64,000 nucleotides of DNA. It comes from Oasisia sp. SBJ-2009. Lineage: Eukaryota; Annelida; Polychaeta; Sabellida; Siboglinidae. This document shows positions 12,285 to 25,112 of the stretch, piece by piece (within the stretch, counting starts at the first letter, position 1; every line of letters starts with the position of its first letter). Both the position numbers and the translations under genes were made by a program. The stretch is from assembly GCA_964017155.1 (NCBI GenBank), contig OZ024857.1:32159542-32223541 (forward strand). Direction: 5' to 3'. The notes beneath the pieces are model-generated. The model saw nothing but the letters and a program-made list of their open reading frames with translations, made no database searches and was not told the origin of the DNA.

Positions 12285-15200
12285 GTTTGTACCTCTGTAG
12301 GCGTGGTTTTCCTTTTGGGGGCATGTTTTTACTTTCGTAGGCGTGGTTATTACACCAGAAGGCTTGGTTTTACCTTTGTGGGCGTGGTTTTACCTTTGTA
12401 TGCGTGGTTTTACCTATGTAGGCGAGGCTTAACTTTTCTGGGCGTGGTTTTACTTTTGTGGGCGTGGTATTTTCATTGTAGTAGTGGCATAACTTCGGTG
12501 TGCGTGGTTTTACCTTTGCCAGCGTTTTTTACTTCCGTAAGCGTAGTTGTAACCTCTGATGGCGTGTTTTACCTTTTTCGGGCGTGGTTTTACCTTTGTA
12601 GGCGTTGTTTTACCTCTGTTGCCGTGGTTTTACCTTTGCAGGCGTGGTTTTACCTATGTATTCGAGATATAAACTTTGTGGGCGTGGTTTTACTTTTGTT
12701 GGCCTGGTATTTCCTTTGTAATAGTGGCATAACTTCGGTATGTGTGGTTTTTGCCTCTGTAGGCGTGGTTTTACCTTTGCGGTTTTTTTCTTCCGTAGGC
12801 GTGGTTATAACCTCTGAAGGCGTGGTTTTACCTTTCTCGGGTGTGGGTTTACCTTTTTGGGCGTGAATTTACCTTTGTAGGCGTGGTTTTGCCTATGTAG
12901 GCGAGTTTTGACCTTTGTGGGCGTGGTTTTACCTTAATGGGCGTGGTATTTCCTTTGTTTTAGTGTCATTACTTCAGCATACGTGGTTTTTATGTCTGTA
13001 GGCGTGGTGTTTCCTTTGTGTGCTTGGTTTTATCTCTGTAGGCGAGTTTATTACCTCTGAAGGTGTGTTTTGCCATTGTGGGTGTGGTTTTACCTCTGAA
13101 GGCGTGGTTTTACGTTTGTGGGCGTGGTTTTACCTTTGTATGCGTGGTTTTACCTCTGTAGGCGAGGAGTTACCTTTGTGGGCGTGGTTTGACCTTCATA
13201 GGCGTGGTTTTAACTATGTAGGCGACGTTTAACCTTTCTGGGCGTGGTTTTTATGTATATATGCGAGGTTATTACCTCTGATGGCATGTGATGCCTTTGT
13301 GGGCGTGGTATTTCCTTTATAGGTGTGGTGTTTACCTCTGTAGGTATGGTTTTTACCTTTGCAGGCGTTTTATTCTTCCGTAGGCGTGGTTATAACATCT
13401 GAAGGCGTGGTTTTACCTTTGTGGGCGTGGTTTTACCTTTGCATGCGTGGTTTTACCTCTGTTGGCATGGAGTTACCTTTGCGGTCGTGTTTTTTCTCCG
13501 TAGGCGTGGCTATAACATCTGAATGCGTGGTTTTACCTTTTTGAACGTGGTTTTACCTTTGTATGCGTGGTTTTACCTCTGTAGGCGTGGATTTACCTTT
13601 GTGGGCGTGGTTTTACCTTTGTAGGCGTGGTTTTAACTATGTAGGCGACGTTTAACCTTTGTGGGCGTGGTTTTACCTTTGTGAGCGTGGCATTTCCTTT
13701 GTTGTAATGGCATTACTTCGGGATGCGTGGTGTTTACCTCTGTAGGCGTGGTTTTACCTTTGTGGGCGTGGTTTTATTCAGTAGGCGTGGTTTTACCTTA
13801 GCATGCGTGGTTTTTATCTATATATGCGAGGTTATTAAAGCAGGGGTGTGTTGCCTTTGTGGGCGTGGTATTTCCTTTGTAGGTGTGGTTTACGTCTGTA
13901 AGCGTTGTTTTACCTTTGCGGGCGTGTTTTTACCTCCGTAGGCGTGGTTATAACATATGAAGGCGTGGTTTTACCTTTGTGGGCGTGGTTTAACCTTTGT
14001 ATGCGTGGTTTTGCCTCTGTAGGCGTGGATTTACCTTTGTGGGCGGTATTTCCTTTGTAGTAATGGCATTACTTCTGTATGCGTGGTTTTCATCTCTGTA
14101 GGCGTGGTTATAACATATGAAGGCGTGGTTTTACCTTTGTAGGCGTGGTTTTACCTTTGTATGCGTCGTTTTACCACAGTAGGGGTGGATTTACATTTGT
14201 GGGCGTGGTTTTACCTTTGAAGGCGTGGTTTTACCTGTTTAGGCTACGTTTAACCTTTGTGGGCGTGGTTTTACCTTTGTGGGCGTGGTATTTCCTTTAT
14301 AGTAGTGGCATTTCTTCAGTTTGCGTGGTTTTTATGTCTGTAGGCGTGGTTTTACCTTTGTGTGCTTGGTTTTATCTCTGTAGGCGAGTTTATTACCTCT
14401 GAAGGTGTGTTTTGCCATTGTGGGCGTGGTTTTTCTTCTGTAGCCGTGCATTTACGTTTGTAGGAGTGGCTTTACCTATATAGGGTTGTTTTGCCTATGT
14501 GGGCGTGGTATTTCCTTTGTAGGCGTGGTTTGTACCTCTGTAGGCGTGGTTTTCCTTTTGGGGGCATGTTTTTTCTTTCGTAGGCGTGTTTATTACACCA
14601 GAAGGCTTGGTTTTACCTTTGTGGGCGTGGTTTTACCTTTGTTTGCGTGGTTTTACCTATGTAGGCAAGGCTTAACTTTTCTGGGCGTGGTGTTACTTTT
14701 GTGGGCGTGGTATTTTCATTGTAGTAGTGGCATAACTTCGGTGTGCGTGGTTTCTCCTTTGTGTGCTTGGTTTGATCTCTGTAGGCGAGTTTATTACCTC
14801 TGAAGGTGTGTTTTGCCATTATGGGTGTGGTCTTACGTTTGTAGGCGTCCTTATAACCTCTGAAGGCGTGGTTTACCATGGTGGGCATGGTTTTTCATCT
14901 GCAGGCGTGTATTTAACTTCGTAGGCGTGGTGTTACTTCTGTAGGCGTGGTTTTACCTTTGTGGGCGGGGTTATACCTTTGTAGGCATGGCGTTACCCCT
15001 GGAGGCTTATTTTTACCTTTGAGGGCGTGGTTTGACCTTTGTGGGCGTGCTTATACCTTTGTGGGCGTGGTTTTACCTTTGTAGGCGTGGTTTTTTTACT
15101 CTCTGTAGGCGTGGTTTTACCTTTGTGGGCGTGGTTTTACCTTTGTAGGCGTGTTTTACCTCCCTATGCGTGGCTATAACCTCTGAAGGCGTGGTTTTAC

Positions 15201-15736
15201 CTTTGTGGGCGTGGTTTTTCCTTTGTATGCCTGATTTTTACCTCTGTAGGCGTAGTTTTACCTTTGCAGGCGTGTTGTAAAGGCTGTAGGCGTGGCTTTA
15301 ACCTCTGAAGGCGTGGTTTTACATTTGTTGGCGTGGTTTTACCTTTTTAGGCGTGTTTTACCTCCCTATGCGTGGTTAACACCTCTGAAGGCGTGGATTT
15401 GCCTTTGTAGGCGTGGTTTTAACTATGTAGGCGAGTGTTAACCTTTGTGGGCGTGGTCTTACCTTTGTGGGCGTGGTATTTCCTTTGTAGTAGTGTCATT
15501 TCTTCAGCATATGTGGGTTTTATATCTGTAGGCGTGGTTTCTCCTTTGTGTGCTTGGTTTGATCTCTGTAGGCGAGTTTATTACCTCTGAAGGTGTGTTT
15601 TGCCAGTGTGGGCGTGGTCTTACGTTTGTAGGCGTCCATATAACCTCTGTAGGCGTGGTTTACCATTGTGGGCATGGTGTTTCATCTGTAGGCTTGTATT
15701 TAGCTTCCTAGGCGTGGCGTTACTTCTGTAGGCGTG
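12285..15736 (+). repeat. 3.45-kb tandem higher-order repeat, copy 1
   Basis: Positions in this segment recur 3,452 bp downstream, changing to 3,453 after a 1-bp length change in a T run (GTGGTTTACG near 13886 against GTGGTTTTACG near 17339). The segment starts in the TTTGTACCTCTGTAGGCG monomer and ends at the GGCGTTACTTCTGTAGG monomer near 15725. It has only scattered substitutions against copy 2, so the duplication is recent. The content is satellite only. Confidence 0.88.
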
Positions 15737-18700
15737 GTTTGTACCTCTCTAGGCGTGGTTTTCCTTTTGGGGGCATGTTTTTACTTTCGTAGGCGTGGTT
15801 ATTACACCAGAAGGCTTGGTTTTACCTTTGTGGGCGTGGTTTTACCTTTGTATGCGTGGTTTTACCTATGTAGGCGAGGCTTAACTTTTCTGGGCGTGGT
15901 TTTACTTTTGTGGGCGTGGTATTTTCATTGTAGTAGTGGCATAACTTCGGTGTGCGTGGTTTTACCTTTGCCAGCGTTTTTTACTTCCGTAAGCGTAGTT
16001 GTAACCTCTGATGGCGTGTTTTACCTTTTTCGGGCGTGGTTTTACCTTTGTAGGCGTTGTTTTACCTCTGTTGCCGTGGTTTTACCTTTGCAGGCGTGGT
16101 TTTACCTATGTATTCGAGATATAAACTTTGTGGGCGTGGTTTTACTTTTGTTGGCCTGGTATTTCCTTTGTAATAGTGGCATAACTTCGGTATGTGTGGT
16201 TTTTGCCTCTGTAGGCGTGGTTTTACCTTTGCGGTTTTTTTCTTCCGTAGGCGTGGTTATAACCTCTGAAGGCGTGGTTTTACCTTTCTCGGGTGTGGGT
16301 TTACCTTTTTGGGCGTGAATTTACCTTTGTAGGCGTGGTTTTGCCTATGTAGGCGAGTTTTGACCTTTGTGGGCGTGGTTTTACCTTAATGGGCGTGGTA
16401 TTTCCTTTGTTGTAGTGTCATTACTTCAGCATACGTGGTTTTTATGTCTGTAGGCGTGATGTTTCCTTTGTGTGCTTGGTTTTATCTCTGTAGGCGAGTT
16501 TATTACCTCTGAAGGTGTGTTTTGCCATTGTGGGTGTGGTTTTACCTCTGAAGGCGTGGTTTTACGTTTGTGGGCGTGGTTTTACCTTTGTATGCGTGGT
16601 TTTACCTCTGTAGGCGAGGAGTTACCTTTGTGGGCGTGGTTTGACCTTCATAGGCGTGGTTTTAACTATGTAGGCGACGTTTAACCTTTCTGGGCGTGGT
16701 TTTTATGTATATATGCGAGGTTATTACCTCTGATGGCGTGTGATGCCTTTGTGGGCGTGGTATTTCCTTTATAGGTGTGGTGTTTACCTCTGTAGGTATG
16801 GTTTTTACCTTTGCAGGCGTTTTATTCTTCCGTAGGCGTGGTTATAACATCTGAAGGCGTGGTTTTACCTTTGTGGGCGTGGTTTTACCTTTGCATGCGT
16901 GGTTTTACCTCTGTTGGCATGGAGTTACCTTTGCGGTCGTGTTTTTTCTCCGTAGGCGTGGCTATAACATCTGAATGCGTGGTTTTACCTTTTTGAACGT
17001 GGTTTTACCTTTGTATGCGTGGTTTTACCTCTGTAGGCGTGGATTTACCTTTGTGGGCGTGGTTTTACCTTTGTAGGCGTGGTTTTAACTATGTAGGCGA
17101 CGTTTAACCTTTGTGGGCGTGGTTTTACCTTTGTGAGCGTGGCATTTCCTTTGTTGTAATGGCATTACTTCGGGATGCGTGGTGTTTACCTCTGTAGGCG
17201 TGGTTTTACCTTTGTGGGCGTGGTTTTATTCAGTAGGCGTGGTTTTACCTTAGCATGCGTGGTTTTTATCTATATATGCGAGGTTATTAAAGCAGGGGTG
17301 TGTTGCCTTTGTGGGCGTGGTATTTCCTTTGTAGGTGTGGTTTTACGTCTGTAAGCGTTGTTTTACCTTTGCGGGCGTGTTTTTACCTCCGTAGGCGTGG
17401 TTATAACATATGAAGGCGTGGTTTTACCTTTGTGGGCGTGGTTTAACCTTTGTATGCGTGGTTTTGCCTCTGTAGGCGTGGATTTACCTTTGTGGGCGGT
17501 ATTTCCTTTGTAGTAATGGCATTACTTCTGTATGCGTGGTTTTCATCTCTGTAGGCGTGGTTATAACATATGAAGGCGTGGTTTTACCTTTGTAGGCGTG
17601 GTTTTACCTTTGTATGCGTCGTTTTACCACAGTAGGGGTGGATTTACATTTGTGGGCGTGGTTTTACCTTTGAAGGCGTGGTTTTACCTGTTTAGGCTAC
17701 GTTTAACCTTTGTGGGCGTGGTTTTACCTTTGTGGGCGTGGTATTTCCTTTATAGTAGTGGCATTTCTTCAGTATGCGTGGTTTTTATGTCTGTAGGCGT
17801 GGTTTTACCTTTGTGTGCTTGGTTTTATCTCTGTAGGCGAGTTTATTACCTCTGAAGGTGTGTTTTGCCATTGTGGGCGTGGTTTTTCTTCTGTAGCCGT
17901 GCATTTACGTTTGTAGGAGTGGCTTTACCTATATAGGGTTGTTTTGCCTATGTGGGCGTGGTATTTCCTTTGTAGGCGTGGTTTGTACCTCTGTAGGCGT
18001 GGTTTTCCTTTTGGGGGCATGTTTTTTCTTTCGTAGGCGTGTTTATTACACCAGAAGGCTTGGTTTTACCTTTGTGGGCGTGGTTTTACCTTTGTTTGCG
18101 TGGTTTTACCTATGTAGGCAAGGCTTAACTTTTCTGGGCGTGGTGTTACTTTTGTGGGCGTGGTATTTTCATTGTAGTAGTGGCATAACTTCGGTGTGCG
18201 TGGTTTCTCCTTTGTGTGCTTGGTTTGATCTCTGTAGGCGAGTTTATTACCTCTGAAGGTGTGTTTTGCCATTATGGGTGTGGTCTTACGTTTGTAGGCG
18301 TCCTTATAACCTCTGAAGGCGTGGTTTACCATGGTGGGCATGGTTTTTCATCTGTAGGCGTGTATTTAACTTCGTAGGCGTGGTGTTACTTCTGTAGGCG
18401 TGGTTTTACCTTTGTGGGCGGGGTTATACCTTTGTAGGCATGGCGTTACCCCTGGAGGCTTATTTTTACCTTTGAGGGCGTGGTTTGACCTTTGTGGGCG
18501 TGCTTATACCTTTGTGGGCGTGGTTTTACCTTTGTAGGCGTGGTTTTTTTAATCTCTGTAGGCGTGGTTTTACCTTTGTGGGCGTGGTTTTACCTTTGTA
18601 GGCGTGTTTTACCTCCCTATGCGTGGCTATAACCTCTGAAGGCGTGGTTTTACCTTTATGGGCGTGGTTTTTCCTTTGTATGCCTGATTTTTACCTCTGT

Positions 18701-19188
18701 AGGCGTAGTTTTACCTTTGCAGGCGTGTTGTAAAGGCTGTAGGCGTGGCTTTAACCTCTGAAGGCGTGGTTTTACATTTGTTGGCGTGGTTTTACCTTTT
18801 TAGGCGTGTTTTACCTCCCTGTGCGTGGTTAACACCTCTGAAGGCGTGGATTTGCCTTTGTAGGCGTGGTTTTAACTATGTAGGCGAGTGTTAACCTTTG
18901 TGGGCGTGGTCTTACCTTTGTGGGCGTGGTATTTCCTTTGTAGTAGTGTCATTTCTTCAGCATATGTGGGTTTTATATCTGTAGGCGTGGTTTCTCCTTT
19001 GTGTGCTTGGTTTGATCTCTGTAGGCGAGTTTATTACCTCTGAAGGTCTGTTTTGCCAGTGTGGGCGTGGTCTTACGTTTGTAGGCGTCCATATAACCTC
19101 TGTAGGCGTGGTTTACCATTGTGGGCATGGTGTTTCATCTGTAGGCGTGTATTTAGCTTCCTAGGCGTGGCGTTACTTCTGTAGGCGT
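15737..19188 (+). repeat. 3.45-kb tandem higher-order repeat, copy 2
   Basis: Direct neighbour of copy 1. The novel junction is near 15737, where GGCGTTACTTCTGTAGGCG runs into TTTGTACCTCTCTAGGCG. At the right end the same GGCGTTACTTCTGTAGG monomer near 19175 instead continues into ordinary TTTTACCTTTGTGGGCGGGG. One copy-specific change is TTTATGGGCG near 18656, where copy 1 has TTTGTGGGCG. Confidence 0.88.
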
Positions 19189-20607
19189 GGTTTTACCTTT
19201 GTGGGCGGGGTTATACCTTTGTAGGCATGGCGTTACCCCTGGAGTCTTGTTTTTACCTTTGAGGGCTTGGTTTGACCTTTGTGGGCGTGGTTATACCTTT
19301 GTGGGCGTGGTTTTACCTTTGTAGGCGTGGTGTTTTACCTATGTAGGCATAGTTTTACCTTTGCAGGCGTGTTGTGACGTCTGTAGGCGTAGCTGTAACC
19401 TCTGAAGGCGTGGTTTTACCTTTGTGGGCGTGGTTTTACCTTTGTAGGCGTGTTTTACCTCCCTATGCGTGGTTATAACCTCTGAAGGCGTGGTTTTACC
19501 TTTGTGGGCATGGTTTTTGTTTAGTAGGCGTGGTTTTACCTTAGCATGCGTTGTTTTTATCTATATATGCGACGTTATTAAAGAAGGGGTGTGTTGCCTT
19601 TGTGGGCGTGGCATTTTCTTTGTAGGTGTGGTTTTTACGTCTGTAAGCGTTGTTTTACCCTCGCGGGCGTGTTTTTACCTCCGTAGGCGTGGTTATAACA
19701 TATGAAGGCATGGCTTTACCTTTGTGGGCGTGGTTTTACCTTTGTATGCGTGGTTTTACCACTGTAGGCGTGGATTTACATTTGTGGGCGTGGTTTTACC
19801 TTTGGAGGAGTGGTTTTACCTATGTAGGCAACGTTTAACCTTTGTGGGCGTGGTTTTACCTTTGTGGCGTGGTATTTCCTTTATAGTAGTGGCATTACTT
19901 CAGTATGCGTGGTTGTTATGTCTGTAGGCGTGGTTTTACCTTTGTGTGCTTGGTTTTATCTCTGTAGGCGAGTTTATTTCCTCTGAACGTGTGTTTTGCC
20001 ATTGTGTGCGTGGTTTTACGTTTGTAGGCGTCCATGTAACCTCTGAAGGCGAGGTTTACCTTTGTGAGCGTGGGTTTTCTTCTGTAGGCGTGCATTTACC
20101 TTTGTAAGCATGGCTTTACCTATGTAGGCGTGGTTTTACCATTGTGGGCGTGGGTTTTCCTCCGTAGGCGTGGTTTTACCTTTCTGGGCGTGGTTTTTCC
20201 TTTGTGCGCGTGTATATTGTTCAGTAGGCGGTTGTTACCTCTGAAGGGGTGTGTTGCCTATGTGGGCGTGGTATTTCTTTTGTATGCGCGGTTTTTACCT
20301 CTGTAGGCGTGGTTTTTCCTTTGGGGGCGTTATTTACCTCCGTATGCGTGGTTATAACATCTGAAGGCGTGGTTTTACCTTTGTGGGCGTGGTTATACCT
20401 TTGCATGCGTGGTTTTACCTCTGTAGGCATGGAGTTACCTTTGCGGTCGTGTTTTTTCCGCCGTAGGCGTGGCTATAACATCTGAAGCCGTGGTTTTACC
20501 TTTTTGAGCGTGGTTTTACCTGTGCATGCGTGGTTTTACCTCTGTAGGCGTGGATTTACCTTTGTGGGCGTGGTTTTACCTTTGTAGGCGTGGTTTTACC
20601 TATGTAG

Positions 20608-20991
20608 GCGACGTTTAACCTTTGTGGGCGTGGTTTTACCTTTGTGAGCGTGGCATTTCCTTTGTAGTAGTGGCATTACATCAGGATGCGTGGTGTGTAC
20701 CTCTGTAGGCGTGGTTTTACCTTTGCGGGCGTTTTTTTACTTCCGTAGCCGTGGTTATTACTTCTGAAGGCGTGGATTTTACTTTTTCGGGCGTGGTTTT
20801 ACCTTTGTTGGCGTGGATTTACCTCTGTTGCCGTGGTTTTACATTTGTGGGCGTGGTTTTACCTTTGTAGGCGTGGTTTTTCCTATGTAGGCGAGGTTTA
20901 TCTTTTGTGGGCGTGGTTTTACCTTTGTGGGCATGGTATTTCCTTTATAGAAGTGGCATTACTTCAGTATGCGTGGTTTTTATGTCTGTAG
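20608..20991 (+). repeat. 384-bp tandem duplication, copy 1
   Basis: It runs from GCGACGTTTAACCTTTGTGG to the ATGTCTGTAG monomer. The same sequence starts again at 20992 with a few substitutions, such as GTGTGTACC here against GTGTTTACC in copy 2 and TTTTTCGGGC here against TTTTTCGTGC. It includes the landmark-like GTAGTAGTGGCATTACATC monomer and the CTCTGTTGCCGTGG monomer that also opens the window. Confidence 0.9.
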
Positions 20992-21375
20992 GCGACGTTT
21001 AACCTTTGTGGGCGTGGTTTTACCTTTGTGAGCGTGGCATTTCCTTTGTAGTAGTGGCACTACATCAGGATGCGTGGTGTTTACCTCTGTAGGCGTGGTT
21101 TTACCTTTGCGGGCGTTTTTTTACTTCCGTAGCCGTGGTTATTACTTCTGAAGGCGTGGATTTTACTTTTTCGTGCGTGGTTTTACCTTTGTTGGCGTGG
21201 ATTTACCTCTGTTGCCGTGGTTTTACATTTGTGGGCGTGGTTTTACCTTTGTAGGCGTGGTTTTTCCTATGTAGGCGAGGTTTATCTTTTGTGGGCGTGG
21301 TTTTACCTTTGTGGGCATGGTATTTCCTTTATAGAAGTGGCATTACTTCAGTATGCGTGGTTTTTATGTCTGTAG
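20992..21375 (+). repeat. 384-bp tandem duplication, copy 2
   Basis: Follows copy 1 without a gap. The exit at its end into GGCGTAGTTTTACCTTTGTG resembles the start of the window (about 150-210), so the older arrangement is probably copy 2 plus its right flank. Confidence 0.9.
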
Positions 21376-23819
21376 GCGTAGTTTTACCTTTGTGTGCTTG
21401 GTTTTATCTCTGTAGGCGAGTTTCTTACCTCTGAAGGTGTGTTTTACCGTTGTGGGCGTGGAGTTACGTTTGTATGCGTCGATGTAACCTCTTAAGGCGA
21501 GGTTTACTTTTGTGCGCGTGTTTTTTCTTCTGTAGGCGTGCATTTACCTTTGTAAGCGTGGGTTTTCCTATATAGGCGTGGTTTTACCTTTGTGGGCGTG
21601 GATTTTCCTCCATAGGCGTGGTTTTACCTTTCTGGGAGTGGGTTTTCCTTTGTGGCCGTGTATATTAATCAGTAGGCGGTTATTACCTCTGAAGGGGTGT
21701 GTTGCCTTTGTAGGCGTGGTGTTTCCTTTCTAGGTGTGGTTTTTATCTCTGTAAGCGTGGTTTTACCTTTGCGGGCGTGTTGCTACCTCCTTAGGCGTGG
21801 TTATAACATCTGAAGGCATGGTTTTACTTCTGTGGGCGTGGTTTTACCTTTTGTATGCGTGGTTCTACCTATGCAGGCGAGGTTTAACCTTTGTGGGCGT
21901 GGTTTTAATTGTGTGGGTGTGGTATTTCCTTTGTAGTAGTGTCATTACTTCAGCATATGTGGGTTTTATGTCTGTAGGCGTGGTTACTCCTTTGTGTGCT
22001 TGGTTTGATCTCTGTAGGCGAGTTTATTACCTCTGAAGGTGTGTTTTGCCATTGTGGGCGTGGTCTTACGTTTGTAGGCGTCCTTATAACCTCTGAAGGC
22101 GTGGTTTACCATTGTGGGCATGGTTTTTCATCTGTAGGCGTGGTTTTACCTTTGTGGGCGGGGTTATACCTTTGTAGGCATGGCGTTACCCCTGGATGCT
22201 TGTTTTTACCTTTGAGGGCGTGGTTTGACCTTTGTGGGCGTGCTTATACCTTTGTGGGCGTGGTTTTACCTTTGTAGGCGTGGTTTGTTTACCTCTATAG
22301 GCGTAGTTTTACCTTTGCAGGCGTGTTGTGACGTCTGTAGGCGTAGCTATAACCTCTGAAGGCGTGGTTTTACCTTTGTGGGCGTGGTTTTACCTTTGTA
22401 GGCGTGTTTTACCTCCCTATGCGTGGTTATAACCTATGAAGGCGTGGTTTTACCTTTGTGGGCGTGGTTTTTATTCAGTAGGCGTGGTTTTACCTTAGCA
22501 TGAGTGGTTTTTATCTATATATGCGAGGTTATTAAAGAAGGGGTGTGTTGCCTTTGTGGGCGTGGTATTTCCTTTGTAGTTGTGGTTTTTACGTCTGTAA
22601 GCGTTGTTTTACCTTTGCGTGCGTGTTTTTACCTCCGTAGGCGTGGTTATAACATATGAAGGCGTGGTTTTACCTTTGTGGGCGTGGTTTTACCTTTGTA
22701 TGCGTGGTTTTGCCTCTGTACGCGTGGATTTACCTTTGTGGGCGTGGTTTTACATTTGTAGGGGTGGTTTTAACTATGGAAGCAACGTTTAACCTTTGTG
22801 GGCGTGGTTTTACCTTTGTAGGCGTGGTATCTCCTTGGCGTGGTATCTCCTGGCATTACTTCTGTATGCGTGGTTTTTACCTCTGTAGGCGTGGTTATAA
22901 TATATGAAGGCGTGGTTTTACCTTTGTAGGCGTGGTTTTACCTTTGTATGCGTCGTTTTACCACTGTAGGCGTGGATTTACCTTTGCGGGCGTGGTTTTA
23001 CCTTTGTGGGCGTGGTTTTGCCTTTGTAGGCGTGGTTTTAACTATGTAGGCGAGTGTTTACCTTTGTGGGCGAGGTTTTACCTTTGTGGTTGTGGTATTT
23101 CCTTTGTAGTAGTGTCATTACTTCAGCATATGTGGGTTTTATGTCTGTAGGCGTGGTTTCTCCTTTGTGTGCTTGGTTTGATCTCTGTAGGCGAGTTTAT
23201 TACCTCTGAAGGTGTGTTTTGCCATTATGGGTGTGGTCTTACGTTTGTAGGCGTCCTTATAACCTCTGAAGGCGTGGTTTACCATGGTGGGTATGGTTTT
23301 TCATCTGTAGGCGTGTATTTAACTTCGTAGGCGTGGTGTTACTTCTGTAGGCGTGGTTTTACCTTTGTGGGCGGGGTTATACCTTTGTAGGCATGGCGTT
23401 ACCCCTGGAGGCTTATTTTTACCTTTGAGGGCGTGGTTTGACCTTTGTGGGCGTGCTTATATCTTTGTGGGCGTGGTTTTACCTTTGTAGGCGTGGTTTT
23501 TTTATCTCTGTAGGCGTGGTTTTACCTTTGTGGGCGTGGTTTTACCTTTGTAGGCGTGTTTTACCTCCCTATGCGTGGCTATAACCTCTGAAGGCGTGGT
23601 TTTACCTTTGCGGGCGTGGTTTTATTCAGTAGGCGTGGCTTTACCTTAGCATGCGTGGTTTTTATCTATATATGCGTGGTTATTAAAGCAGGGGTGTGTT
23701 GCCTTTGTGGGCGTGGTATTTCCTTTGTAGGTGTGGTTTTTACGTCTGTAAGCGTTGTTTTACCTTTGCGGGCGTGTTATTACCTCCGTAGGCGTGGTTA
23801 TAACATATATACGTGCATT

Positions 23820-25095
23820 TACGTTTGTAGGAGTGGCTTTACCTATATAGGGTTGTTTTACCTATGTGGGCGTGGTATTTCCTTTGTAGGCGTGGTTTGT
23901 ACCTCTGTAGGCGTGGTTTTCCTTTTGGGGGCATGTTTTTACTTTCGTAGGCGTGGTTATTACACCAGAAGGCTTGGTTTTACCTTTGTGGGCGTGGTTT
24001 TACCTTTATATGCGTGGTTTTACCTATGTAGGCGAGGCTTACCTTTTTGGGGCGTGGTTTTACTTTTGTGCGCGTGGTATTTTCATTGTAGTAGTGGCAT
24101 AACTTCGGTGTGCGTGGTTTTACCTTTGCCAGCGTTTTTTACTTCCGTAAGCGTAGTTGTAACCTCTGATGGCGTGTCTTACCTTTTTCGGGCGTGGTTT
24201 TACCTTTGTAAGCGTTGTTTTACCCCTGTTGCCGTGGTTTTACCTTTGCAGGCGTGGTTTTACCTATGTATGCGAGTTTTAGCCTTTGTGGGCGTGGTTT
24301 TACCTTTGTGGGCGAGGTATTTCCTTTGTAGTAGTGACATTACTTCAGTATACGTGGTTTTTATGTCTGTAGACGTGGTTTAACCTTTGTGTGCTCGCTC
24401 TCTGTAGGCGAGTTTATTACCTCTGATGGTGTGTTTGCAATTGTGGGCGTGGACTTACGTTTGTAGGAGTCCCTATAATATCTGAAGGCGTGGTTTACCT
24501 TTTTGTGCGTGGTTTTTCATCTGTAGGCGTGTATTTACCTTCGTAGGGGTGTTTTACTTCTGTAGGCGTGGTTTTAGCTGTGTGGGCGTGGTTATTCCTT
24601 TGTAGGCATGGCGTTACCCCTGGAGGCTTGTTTTACCTTTTTGGATTGACCTTTGTATGCGTGGTTTTACCTCTGTAAGCGTAGAGTTACCTTTGTGGGA
24701 GTGGTTTTACCTTCATAGGCGTTGTTTTAACTACGTAGGCGACGTTTAACCTTTGAGGGCGTGGTTTTTATCTATATTTGCGAGGTTATTACCTCTGAAG
24801 GGGTGTGTTGCCTTTTTAGGCGTGGTGTTTCGTTTGTAGGTGTGGTTTTTACCTGTGTAAGCGTGGTTTTAGCTTTGCGGCGTGTTGTTACCTCCGTAGG
24901 CGTGGTTATAATATCCGAAGGCGTGGTTTTACCTTTATGGGCGTGGTTTTACCTCTCTATGCGTGGTTCTACCTCTGTAGGCGTGGATTTACCTACCTTT
25001 GTGGGCGTGGTTTTACCTTTGTATGCGTGGTTTTACCTATATTTTCGAGATTTAAACTTTGTGGGCGTGGTTTTACTTTTGTGGGCGTGGTATTT
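23820..25095 (+). repeat. 1.3-kb segment duplicated at an offset of about 5,145 bp
   Basis: Matches 28962-30240 at an offset of 5,144 to 5,145, including the monomers TTTTTACTTCCGTAAGCG and TTTTGGATTGACC. Its right end is the empty counterpart of the retrotransposon insertion site: it continues without interruption through GGTATTTCCTTTGTAATAG, whereas the downstream copy is broken by an L2-like insertion after GGTATTT. Confidence 0.8.
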
Positions 25096-25112
25096 CCTTT
25101 GTAATAGTGGCA
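25091..25112. other. Empty paralogue of the L2-like insertion site
   Basis: The uninterrupted sequence TATTTCCTTTGTAATAGTGG corresponds to the left flank ending at 30240 (GGTATTT) and the right flank starting at 31698 (CTTTGTAATAG). Comparison fixes the insertion point to within one base. It shows no target-site duplication and one C missing or absorbed at the junction. Confidence 0.85.

Noticed and set aside
14613..14888. Minus-strand open frames in the satellite (also 18066-18341, 20221-20430, 43962-44162)
   Set aside because: Same repeat-cycle artefact on the other strand, where monomer variants happen to remove TAA. Lysine/threonine/proline-rich text mirrors the monomer.
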